A stretch of 13,001 nucleotides of DNA from ARS98 sp030744725 (GTDB lineage Bacteria > Planctomycetota > Planctomycetia > Pirellulales > Pirellulaceae). The translations under genes were made by a program, and so were the position numbers. The notes below the pieces were generated by a model. It did no database searches. It was not told the DNA's origin and was given only the letters and a program-made list of their open reading frames with translations. The stretch lies in NCBI GenBank assembly GCA_030744725.1, contig JASLPZ010000201.1, forward strand, positions 1 through 13,001, in the 5' to 3' direction. Of the stretch, positions 1 through 6,690 are shown in pieces (the stretch's first letter is position 1; each line of letters opens with the position of its first letter).

Positions 1-52
1 TAGTCGCCTTTCGCTCCGCGAAAGGAACGTGCTTTCGCGGAGCGAAAGACGA
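1..52. repeat. Palindromic repeat doublet (REPIN-like)
   Basis: Positions 4-24 and 32-52 are inverted copies of each other, matching at 20 of 21 bases around a 7-nt spacer. Each arm is itself a small hairpin: CTTTCGC / GCGAAAG around TCC at 8-24, and the same stem around GGA at 32-48. Two hairpins in inverted orientation is the form of a REPIN-type dispersed element, and this motif resembles intergenic repeats seen in planctomycete genomes. It may extend past the left edge. No adjoining transposase is visible. Confidence 0.75.
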
Positions 53-271
53 CAATAAAAGATCGAACACTGCTTAGATGCTTCGTAAACTCCGCTGCCA
101 TAATGCTGTACCAATAGAACAGCTCGACTCGCATTCATCGTTGTCGCCTTCGACAGTGTCGGCAATAGATGTTTTTCGCGTGTCATCAACTCGTCGGACC
201 GATCTATGATTCTCACGATACGTCAACAGATCAAGGATACAGGATCCGGGTTGCCTGCCGTGCGAACGGAC
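53..271. other. Intergenic stretch downstream of the GH51-like gene
   Basis: About 220 bases lie between the left repeat and the stop of the arabinofuranosidase-like gene. No convincing gene is seen; the short open frame at 206-409 runs antisense into the neighbouring coding sequence. A 5-bp hairpin (TGTCG/CGACA around a 4-nt loop, 142-155) could end transcription of the leftward gene, but it has no adjacent T-run and is too weak to call a terminator. Confidence 0.5.
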
Positions 272-1978
272 TCACTCTCTCCCCAAAACGGGTTTGCTGG
301 GCAAGAGAGGTACTTCGATGACGCTTACCGAGCGATTCGGCAGTCGGACCTGGAATCGACTGCTGCCTATGTCGAACGCCTCGTCCCGGATCCTCCCCGG
401 TGCCGGTGACTCGCTAGGCTCGGGAGTGTTTCTCAGGCGTCCTTCGAGTGTATGCAGCATTCCGTGCTGCCCGGGCTGCTGTGTCAATGCGGAGACATCG
501 ATCTGCACCGATAACGACTGGTCAAAGTGCCGGTTGATGGCGTGTACATAGAGCGTCTTGTCATTGTGAGTGGCCAGTACGTCGAGGAACGCGACGTTGT
601 GGGCCGGGGCGTTTCCTGCCATGCGGTACGGCTGCGCGTAGCGCGGCACGCCGGCCAGATCGACCTTCAACCGCTCATGCCCGTGGTACCAGGAGTAGAG
701 CATGGTGACTTGCCCGCTGGGTACCATATAGGGTGGAGTGCGGCCGTCGCGGTCGCAGTAGATGGCGTGAATGCCCCAGCGATCACCGATCAACATCGAT
801 TGAGCAGCGAGCCGGACGACGTCTCCCTGCCGCATGATGGCGTGTAGGATTCCTGCCGCCCCAACTCCTTTCGTATACAGCGAAGCAGGCTCCGTGCGAT
901 TGGCGATCGATCGCGCCCACCAGCCGTTCCAGTTCCATTCGGTCATGGCGACGCGGTAGCCTAGCTCCCGAGCTTGGTTCAGTTCGTCGCGGACGAGGAC
1001 GGACTGACCGGCTGTGTCGATCCGAGGGACGGTCACCCAGGCGTACCAGATGTCTCGTGTCGACAGGTTCTTCGCTTCGACCGGCTTGCCAGCCCGCTGG
1101 ATTTCGCTGATCTGCCATGGCTGGTAGTGGTGCACGGCAAAGTAGGCGATTCGTTCGCCTAGCTGACGCTGCACCTCCGCTGCAAGGTCGGAAGGTTGGC
1201 CGTCGACGATGATTTGCACGGTCGGATCGACCGCTCGGATCTCCTGGATATACACTCCCAATGCGGCGATGTGGCGGTCTTGATCGATCTTGCGCGAGAA
1301 GGCCCAAGTCTCGTTGCCGATCTGGATGTACTTCACCTTGTAAGCTGCCGGACGGCCGTTCTTGGCTCGTAGTGCCGGCCAATCGGCCAGTTCTTCGGGC
1401 AGGTCGTTGTCCACGGGGGAATTGCAGTAAGCAACCAACTTCGCCGCGTGCGTCGCGGCCTTCTGCGGACCGTCTTGGTCGAGTAGCCCATCGCGGAAGT
1501 TCACGACCAGGATCGGCTCCACTTCTAGCTCCTCACAAAGTTGCAGGAACTCGTCGTAGCCGAAGTTGTTGGTCACCTGGTCACCGCGATGGCCAGTCGT
1601 GATCGGCCTTCCACCCACGCGGCCGGGCACATTGTCAATCATGTCGAGCCAGTCGACATAGTCGACGTCGGTCCCACCGGGAAACCGTGCCAGCGGGACC
1701 CGCATCCGGCGAAGCAAATGCTTGGCCTTCGGACGCAGCTTGTGGGTACCGGGAATCACAGCAGCTTCCGGGCCGATTTCGCCCCAACTGGGCCGTTCCA
1801 TGAATTGACCGAAAAGCCGTGGATCGATCTCGTGCAGTACCCTATCGGATACAGTGATTTCAATGCCAGCGGCCGGCGATCGCCCTTCGGCGCATAAAAC
1901 CGCCGAGACATCCGCACTCACGATCGCCAGCACAGATGTCCACAAAAACGCCCAGCCGGTGAGTATTCGCATCGACAC
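272..1978 (-). CDS. Secreted GH51-like alpha-L-arabinofuranosidase
   Basis: A likely exo-acting glycosidase that removes alpha-L-arabinofuranosyl (or related) units from plant or algal polysaccharide outside the cytoplasm. The 568-residue product starts with a hydrophobic signal peptide (about residues 4-30). The N-terminal block LFGQFMER (55-62) and RFPGGTD (98-104) match the clan GH-A fold of GH51. IGNETW contains the probable acid/base Glu223, and MTEWNWNGWW contains the probable nucleophile Glu347; both sit where GH51 puts them. The C-terminal part fits the beta-sandwich domain of the family. The GTG at 1978 was chosen because GAGG lies 5 nt upstream; an ATG two codons in (1972) is the alternative. 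It is divergent from the selenoprotein candidate. Exact substrate specificity cannot be read from the sequence, and an uncharacterised subgroup is possible. Confidence 0.85.
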   Translation of the reverse strand: MSMRILTGWAFLWTSVLAIVSADVSAVLCAEGRSPAAGIEITVSDRVLHEIDPRLFGQFMERPSWGEIGPEAAVIPGTHKLRPKAKHLLRRMRVPLARFPGGTDVDYVDWLDMIDNVPGRVGGRPITTGHRGDQVTNNFGYDEFLQLCEELEVEPILVVNFRDGLLDQDGPQKAATHAAKLVAYCNSPVDNDLPEELADWPALRAKNGRPAAYKVKYIQIGNETWAFSRKIDQDRHIAALGVYIQEIRAVDPTVQIIVDGQPSDLAAEVQRQLGERIAYFAVHHYQPWQISEIQRAGKPVEAKNLSTRDIWYAWVTVPRIDTAGQSVLVRDELNQARELGYRVAMTEWNWNGWWARSIANRTEPASLYTKGVGAAGILHAIMRQGDVVRLAAQSMLIGDRWGIHAIYCDRDGRTPPYMVPSGQVTMLYSWYHGHERLKVDLAGVPRYAQPYRMAGNAPAHNVAFLDVLATHNDKTLYVHAINRHFDQSLSVQIDVSALTQQPGQHGMLHTLEGRLRNTPEPSESPAPGRIRDEAFDIGSSRFQVRLPNRSVSVIEVPLLPSKPVLGRE

Positions 1979-2063
1979 GGGTTCCTCTGCCTGTTTGGAA
2001 TGGTACGCAGTTTGCCAGTCTATGACATACGAGATGCCCTTTACACTGCAGGAGACCGAAAAC

Positions 2064-2082
2064 CGGCACGGATTCCGTGCCG
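2064..2082. repeat. Perfect 8-bp hairpin in the divergent spacer
   Basis: CGGCACGG (2064-2071) pairs perfectly with CCGTGCCG (2075-2082) around a 3-nt loop. Read on the minus strand the stem is followed by GGTTTTC, so it resembles a weak intrinsic terminator or attenuator within the 5' leader of the arabinofuranosidase-like gene. It could instead be a single copy of a dispersed palindrome. Confidence 0.5.
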
Positions 2083-2127
2083 AGAACTCCGTCTGTCGCG
2101 AGGATTCGTGCTCGGAGAGGGCGTCGA

Positions 2128-2149
2128 ACCGCCAAACAAGAATGGCGGT
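2128..2149. repeat. 7-bp hairpin in the divergent spacer
   Basis: ACCGCCA (2128-2134) pairs with TGGCGGT (2143-2149) around an A-rich 8-nt loop. It lies between two divergent promoters. It could be an operator-like site or an RNA hairpin; the sequence does not decide which. No clear -35/-10 pair was found in the rest of 1979-2271. Confidence 0.4.
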
Positions 2150-2259
2150 GTGATGCCGTTGTGGCTAGACTGACGGCGTTGGGTGTTGCGGAATGAACAG
2201 AGTCGTCATCTCGATTCCTTCGCTACCTCCTATCCAAAAAAGCAATCCACCTTGAGACT

Positions 2260-2264
2260 GGGAG
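2260..2264 (+). promoter_or_regulatory. Shine-Dalgarno of the selenoprotein candidate
   Basis: GGGAG lies 7 nt before the ATG at 2272. This supports initiation upstream of the two in-frame TGA codons. No comparable site precedes the TTG at 2494, the only start that would avoid the TGAs while keeping the long downstream frame. Confidence 0.7.
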
Positions 2265-2271
2265 CCATGTC

Positions 2272-3495
2272 ATGCGAGCCACGATCTTGGGTTTATTAGC
2301 CGTTGGGCTTTGTGGTTGGACGAGCGGGGTGGATGCGGCCGACGCACCTGCATGGGAAAAAGACTATGAGCGAGCGAAACTCATTGCACGCCGCACCGGC
2401 AAACCGATCCTCTTGACCTTCCGCTGAGAGGAGTGACGGGATTGTTCCTCCTTCGACGAGCAGGTTGTTCGTCTCGACAAAACACTCAGCAAGTTGGCCG
2501 ACAAGTTCGTACTGATGCGGATCATAAACATGCGAGGCGTGGATCTAACAACATTTGATTTTGACTACGACCTGACGTGGGCGGCATTTTTCATGAACGC
2601 CAACGAACACATCTACGGACGTTACGGTGGCCGCGACGAAGGGCCGGCGGACAAGGGGCTGTCCATCGAGGGCCTGACGTACGCGATGGAAGCGGCGCTG
2701 GCCGCGCACGCCCGCGATCCTAACGCGCAGCCGAAGCGACTCGCAAAGGAAGTTCACAGTGTCGACCGATTCGCGGCGGCGCGGCGATTGAAGAAGGATC
2801 AGTGCATCCACTGCCACCAGGTCTACGACTTCGACCGCGACCGTCTGGCACTGGCGAACAAGTGGTCGAAGGACGAAGTCTGGGTCTATCCGCCCCCCAA
2901 GAATATCGGGCTGGTGTTGGATCGGAAACAAGGCGATCGAATTGACGCCATTCTGCCAGGCTCATCAGCCGCCGCCGCGGGAATGCGCGAAAATGATGTG
3001 TTGCTTCGGCTGGGCGAGATCAACGTGGCCTCGTACGCTGACGCGCAGTACGCGTTGCACCGAGCCCCCAAGTCCGGACGACTTGTGGCGGTTTGGACGC
3101 GGGGCGACCGAACGCTGACCAGGACGCTGGCGCTGGAAAACGGTTGGCGAGAATCGGACATTTCGTGGCGCGGCTCAATGTGGGGACTGGAGCCTCAAGC
3201 CCAAGTTTACGGCCGAGACTTGACGGCGGAGCAAAAGCGCGAACTGGGCCTGCCGCCAAGACGTTTGGCTTTCAGTCAGGGTGACTTCGTTCCCCGAGAG
3301 TCACGGAAGGCCGGTATTCACGCCCGGGACATTATCATCGGCATCGACGGGAAGGAGCTCGAGATGACGATGTTGCAGTTCAACGTCTATGTTCGACTGA
3401 ACTACAAAGTCGGCGAGCGAATCACGTTCAACGTCAATCGCAACGGCAAACGCTTGGAGATTCCAATGACGTTGCAGTCGCGACTTCGCCGATGA
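2272..3495 (+). CDS. Candidate UxxU selenoprotein: thioredoxin-like, CxxCH haem and PDZ domains
   Basis: Seen: from ATG 2272 the frame encodes 407 residues if TGA at codons 52 and 55 is read through, ending at TGA 3493-3495. Order: signal peptide (about 1-23); thioredoxin-like segment with GKPILLTFR, then U52-E-E-U55-R-D-C58; a CIHCH motif (Cys178, Cys181, His182) that could bind one c-type haem; a PDZ-like region (about 213-275); and a second PDZ-like region (about 333-400). The two TGAs sit exactly where a thioredoxin-like protein has its CxxC. Known: selenocysteine often replaces redox cysteine in such proteins, and TGA is a normal stop in the neighbouring genes. Inferred: a secreted thiol/selenol oxidoreductase or redox sensor, possibly exchanging electrons with its haem. 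A standard call would begin at TTG 2494 and give a leaderless 333-residue protein. The alternative is a pseudogene with two nonsense changes, which is less likely given their placement, an intact SD and signal peptide, and the SECIS-like hairpin. Confidence 0.8.
2425..2436 (+). other. Two in-frame TGA codons (codons 52 and 55), putative Sec-x-x-Sec
   Basis: TGA at 2425-2427 and TGA at 2434-2436 are in the same frame, separated by two Glu codons, and followed by Arg-Asp-Cys. The spacing is that of a CxxC redox motif, and each TGA is one substitution from a Cys codon (TGC/TGT). Coding sequence of the same family character continues on both sides. Confidence 0.75.
2428..2453 (+). promoter_or_regulatory. 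First hairpin after the TGA pair (possible accessory SECIS)
   Basis: GAGGAG (2428-2433) pairs with CTCCTT (2448-2453). After one T/C mismatch, GAC (2435-2437) pairs with GTT (2444-2446), leaving a 6-nt loop GGGATT (2438-2443). The loop begins with G, as SECIS loops do. It lies only 10 nt from the first TGA and contains the second TGA in its stem, which is closer than the usual bacterial spacing. It is therefore weaker than the next hairpin as the functional element. Confidence 0.4.
2455..2473 (+). promoter_or_regulatory. Candidate bacterial SECIS element
   Basis: GACGAGCA (2455-2462) pairs with TGTTCGTC (2466-2473) through eight consecutive pairs, one of them G-U, closing a GGT loop (2463-2465). 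The loop lies 35 nt after the first TGA and 26 nt after the second. Bacterial SECIS elements lie within the coding sequence just after the UGA, with G in the first loop positions and a loop roughly 16-37 nt from the UGA; this fits for both codons. The GCAGGU at the loop is also, from memory, found at the apex of the E. coli fdhF SECIS. SelB would be the binding partner; its gene is not in this window. Confidence 0.65.
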
Positions 3496-3554
3496 TCGGG
3501 ATTGACCGCTCAGTTGCAGATGTCAACGCGTGGGTCGCGACGGTAGTGGGTATG

Positions 3555-3642
3555 CTGGTCCAGCGATTCCTTAAAACCAGTCTGGATGGGAACGTCTGTG
3601 TATCGATCCCTTTAGGAGTGTCCTAGAGAATCGCTGGAGCAG
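3555..3642. repeat. 88-bp element bounded by 15-bp imperfect inverted repeats
   Basis: CTGGTCCAGCGATTC (3555-3569) and GAATCGCTGGAGCAG (3628-3642) are inverted copies matching at 14 of 15 positions. Inside lies a smaller hairpin, TAGGA/TCCTA around GTG (about 3613-3625). It fills the 162-nt spacer between two convergent genes. It could be a small non-autonomous element or a structured bidirectional end-of-transcript region; no T-run supports a classical intrinsic terminator. Confidence 0.5.
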
Positions 3643-3657
3643 TACAGTAGGGGCAAC

Positions 3658-5193
3658 TCACTTCGCAGGCGGCCAATAGGGCGAAACCGATCTTGCCGTG
3701 TTCAAATACGCTTCGATTCGTGCAATGACATCGGGATGCTGAGCCGCGACGTCATTTTTCTCGGCAAGATCATTGACGACATCGTACAGTTCCAGCGGCG
3801 AGTTCTGTTGCAGACGCAGAGCTTTCCATTGCTTGTGACGAACGGCCTGTTGAAAGCCGCGTTCAAAGAACTCCCAATACAAAAACTTATGTGGATCTTG
3901 TCGCTTGCCCAACAGTGTGGGAAGAACGGATTGGCCATCGACTTCGGCCGGCGTGTCGACTCCGGCCAGATCGGCTGCTGTAGGCAAGAAATCCCAAAAA
4001 GCCCACATGAAGTCGTTCTTGGTCCCTGGTTCTATCTGGCCTGGCCAGCGGACTATCATCGGGACGCGAATGCCACCGTCAGTGAGGTCGCGCTTGTAGC
4101 CGCGTAGAGGATGCGAGCTATTCAGAATGGACTCGTACTGTTCGAGTTCCCCGCTTCGGCGAAAATAGTAAACCTCGGCGCCATTGTCACTCGTAAAGAA
4201 AACGATCGTCCGCTTGTCAATCTCGAATATCTTAAGTCGTTGCATGATACGGCCCACGTCTGCGTCCATGCGAGTGACCATGGCGGCGTAGTTCTTGATG
4301 CTCTGCGGCCAGTCGCGGTTGGAATACGGAGCGTCACTCGGAATCTCGTAACGGCCGTGCGGTATCGTGTACGCAACATAGAGGAAGAACGGCTCGTCTC
4401 GGTGCTGATCGATGAAATCCAGTGAAAACTGGTTGAAGGCATCGTGAACCCATTGGCGCTGATGACCGCCGCGGTTTCCGTCCATGATCTGGATACTGCG
4501 ATTCTTCCACAGGAATTCAGGATAGAAACCGTGTGCATGTTTCTGATTCAGGAAGCCCAACCATTGGTCAAAGCCCTGGGCATTGGGCACACCCGTCGAG
4601 CCGCGCTCGCCGATGCCCCACTTGCCGGTCACACCTGTAGCGTATCCAGCCTGCTTCAAGACTTCCGCGACGGTCACGTCCTCCGGCCTCAGCGGCACGA
4701 GCAGACGACTGCGATCGGGCAACCGCGCCGAGTTGCCGCGCACCGTCGAGTGGCCAGTGTGCCTGCCAGTCATCAGCACGCATCGAGTAGGCGCGCAAAC
4801 CGTGCTGCCGGCGTAGCATTGAGTAAATCTCATTCCCTCCGTCGCGAGACGATCAATGTTCGGAGTTTGAATCTTGCTGCCGCCATAACAACCAAGATCA
4901 CCGTAACCGAGATCGTCGGCCATGATCCAGATGATGTTCGGTCGCTCGGATTCATCCGAACGATTCGCGGCGAGACCTTCTGGAATCAAGCCGCAACACA
5001 CGAAAAGAACGGCAGTTACCCGAACCAGTTGCCTCAAACGTCGAGGATACCGAGATTCCGCCTCGGTCTGCCAAGAAACAGCTATCGCGAAAGGACTGTA
5101 AGACGGGCACTTTCGCCCGTCTGATTGTTGCCGACGGGCAGGAGTGCCCGTCCTACAGATGCGACAGTTGTTCATTGGCTGGTCCTTGGTCAT
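3658..5193 (-). CDS. Secreted sulfatase (formylglycine-dependent, arylsulfatase family)
   Basis: Likely hydrolyses sulfate esters, probably on sulfated polysaccharide, in the periplasm or outside. In the 511-residue frame, RPNIIWIMADDLGYGD (about 84-99) supplies the metal-binding Asp pair. CAPTR (Cys133-Arg137) is the canonical CxPxR site where Cys becomes formylglycine, and GYATGVTGKWG is the second sulfatase signature. A signal-peptide-like stretch (LVRVTAVLFVCCGLIPEGLAA) sits at about 56-76, far from the ATG, and residues about 12-32 are encoded by a palindromic repeat. The real start is therefore uncertain: ATG 5193, ATG 5175 (AAGGA 7 nt upstream) or TTG 5037, which would put the signal at the N-terminus. 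I list the full open frame. It is the last gene of a likely three-gene unit, 36 nt after the FGE-fold gene. Confidence 0.88.
   Translation of the reverse strand: MTKDQPMNNCRICRTGTPARRQQSDGRKCPSYSPFAIAVSWQTEAESRYPRRLRQLVRVTAVLFVCCGLIPEGLAANRSDESERPNIIWIMADDLGYGDLGCYGGSKIQTPNIDRLATEGMRFTQCYAGSTVCAPTRCVLMTGRHTGHSTVRGNSARLPDRSRLLVPLRPEDVTVAEVLKQAGYATGVTGKWGIGERGSTGVPNAQGFDQWLGFLNQKHAHGFYPEFLWKNRSIQIMDGNRGGHQRQWVHDAFNQFSLDFIDQHRDEPFFLYVAYTIPHGRYEIPSDAPYSNRDWPQSIKNYAAMVTRMDADVGRIMQRLKIFEIDKRTIVFFTSDNGAEVYYFRRSGELEQYESILNSSHPLRGYKRDLTDGGIRVPMIVRWPGQIEPGTKNDFMWAFWDFLPTAADLAGVDTPAEVDGQSVLPTLLGKRQDPHKFLYWEFFERGFQQAVRHKQWKALRLQQNSPLELYDVVNDLAEKNDVAAQHPDVIARIEAYLNTARSVSPYWPPAK
5096..5158. repeat. Palindromic repeat doublet (REPIN-like) at the 5' end of the sulfatase frame
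   Basis: Two hairpins in inverted orientation: AGACGGGC/GCCCGTCT around 6 nt (5101-5122), and GACGGGCA/TGCCCGTC around GGAG (5133-5152). The outer 15 bases (5096-5110 and 5144-5158) are inverted copies matching at 14 of 15 positions. This is typical of the small dispersed GC-rich doublets of planctomycete genomes, which are usually intergenic. It is unrelated in sequence to the doublet at 1-52. Confidence 0.75.
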
Positions 5194-5229
5194 TTGTTGT
5201 TCACTGTCGTGTCGTTATCGGCTCTGCGG

Positions 5230-6687
5230 CTACAAGCTCGGCACGTCTCGGGCCAGGCGCAGACCGTTCCAACGGAGGCGCCGATGGGGGCGCTCCGCGT
5301 GACGCAGGGCTGGATCGAGCGACATTGCCCCGTCGGCGAAACCGCCGCCGCGAAGAACACGCATACCTTTGGCGGAAACTGACTCGCGGCCGTCCGCCGT
5401 GTCGTAAAGATAGGGACGCAAGAGACTCGAGCACCATTCGGCGATGTTGCCCTGCATATCGTAGAAGCTCCAAACGTTCGGCTGCCGCATCCCAACGGGT
5501 CTGGGCGAGTAGGCGTCGATCTGAAGAAACAGCTTGTCGGGATTTGCCACGCGCGCCGAATTGGCACGGTACCAGGCGCGCCGGCCAACTATCTCACTGG
5601 AATCCGCGCCACCCTGCGGTTCTTCTCCACCAGCACGACAGGCGAACTCCCATTCCGCTTCGGTCGGCAAACGGAACTGGCTGCCCGCAATGCGTGCATT
5701 GAGCCGCCGTAAAAACTCCTGGCAATCGTTCCAAGAGACGCGCTCGACGGGCATGCGCCTGGCGTCGGGAAAACCGTCGCCCTGATGCGCACTGGGGTTT
5801 TCGCCCATTATCGTCTGCCACTGGCCCTGCGTCACTTCGTATCGGCCAAGGTAGAAAGCGTCTACTCGGACAGTATGCACCGGGCGGGAATCGGTCAGCC
5901 TGTCCGAACCCATGTCGAACTCGCCGGGCGCGACCAGCATCATGCTCACATCCAAATCGGCAACACGGACCTGACGCGGGAGTCCCGTTTCGGCGTCGAA
6001 CTCCTTGCCGACGACCAGAAAACCCGGCAATTGCGGATTGAGCCGCCGGGTGCACATTTTGAGTTTCAGCTGCGCACGGTGGTTGCCCGGAATCAGCTTT
6101 AGCGCTTCACGGAACTCTGCCTGTGCAGCTTGAAAGTCCTGCTGCTTGACGTGTCCCTCCGCATCGGCCATCCGGCTCTCGAAATGCTGCCAGCGTGACA
6201 GCAGTTCCTCAAGCCGATCGTCCCTGGCAGTCGGCGGCTGAGAAGGATTGATCAAGGCGTGCACATGGTGACACTTCTTGCAAGTTTGGACTTGCAGCGT
6301 TTCCGGACAGCCCGTTTCGTGGCAATCCGCACATAGCTTTTTGGCAATCGCCTCGCCACGTGGAAGACGATCCGGTTTTATCTCGTTCCGTTCGTTGTCG
6401 ACATGCCCGCGACTTGGACCATGACATTTACGGCAGTCAGCCTCAGCCTCGACGTGAGCAGAAATGCCCCATTCCAGCACGGAGATGACGTGACACCGGG
6501 CACAGACACCCGCCTGCTTGAACTCGGTTGGTACTTTGTGCGCTGTCGTTGTCTCGCGAGCCGACTGCGGTTGGTCGTCTGCCGCAACGACGCCAAGAAT
6601 GGAGTTTTCGACTGCCCCGTGAATCAGCGGAATCGCAAGAACCACGAGTAGAAACAGCGTTGTCCAGGGAATGGCTCGCCGCGTCAT
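5230..6687 (-). CDS. Secreted tetrahaem c-type protein with TPR segment and FGE-sulfatase (SUMF1-like) domain
   Basis: A 485-residue exported protein. Order: signal peptide or anchor (about 5-36); four CxxCH haem motifs at Cys62-His66, Cys85-His89, Cys119-His123 and Cys136-His140; a helical TPR-like stretch (about 160-212); and an FGE-sulfatase domain (about 247-482) recognisable from LVAPGEFDMGS, YEVTQGQW, RLPTEAEWEFACR, GNIAEW and RVLRGGG. True formylglycine-generating enzymes need a Cys pair in the segment after RGGS; here that segment (about 450-470) has no Cys. It is therefore probably not the activator of the neighbouring sulfatase, but a binding or structural version of the fold attached to an electron-transfer module. 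It begins 3 nt after the AKR stop, implying translational coupling, and the sulfatase follows 36 nt after its own stop. No autonomous SUMF1 enzyme is visible here. Its redox partner is unknown. Confidence 0.82.
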   Translation of the reverse strand: MTRRAIPWTTLFLLVVLAIPLIHGAVENSILGVVAADDQPQSARETTTAHKVPTEFKQAGVCARCHVISVLEWGISAHVEAEADCRKCHGPSRGHVDNERNEIKPDRLPRGEAIAKKLCADCHETGCPETLQVQTCKKCHHVHALINPSQPPTARDDRLEELLSRWQHFESRMADAEGHVKQQDFQAAQAEFREALKLIPGNHRAQLKLKMCTRRLNPQLPGFLVVGKEFDAETGLPRQVRVADLDVSMMLVAPGEFDMGSDRLTDSRPVHTVRVDAFYLGRYEVTQGQWQTIMGENPSAHQGDGFPDARRMPVERVSWNDCQEFLRRLNARIAGSQFRLPTEAEWEFACRAGGEEPQGGADSSEIVGRRAWYRANSARVANPDKLFLQIDAYSPRPVGMRQPNVWSFYDMQGNIAEWCSSLLRPYLYDTADGRESVSAKGMRVLRGGGFADGAMSLDPALRHAERPHRRLRWNGLRLARDVPSL

Positions 6688-6690
6688 TGC

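Noticed and set aside
142..155. Small hairpin downstream of the arabinofuranosidase-like gene as an intrinsic terminator
   Set aside because: Only 5 bp and no T-run follows on the minus strand.
783..1382. A 199-codon minus-strand frame within the arabinofuranosidase-like gene
   Set aside because: It is an out-of-frame shadow of the GH51-like gene, with an Arg/Pro-rich composition typical of shifted frames.
2425..2436. Genome-wide reassignment of TGA (for example to Gly, Trp or Cys)
   Set aside because: Several genes in the window, including this one, end at TGA with sensible family lengths, and Trp is encoded by TGG throughout.
2494..3495. A leaderless 333-residue gene starting at TTG 2494
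   Set aside because: It has no Shine-Dalgarno, lacks the signal peptide needed for a CxxCH/PDZ protein, and ignores in-frame family-like sequence upstream. It is the product of treating the two TGAs as stops.
4444..5124. A 226-codon plus-strand open frame opposite the sulfatase
   Set aside because: It is antisense to conserved sulfatase motifs, has no family features, and runs into the palindromic repeat.
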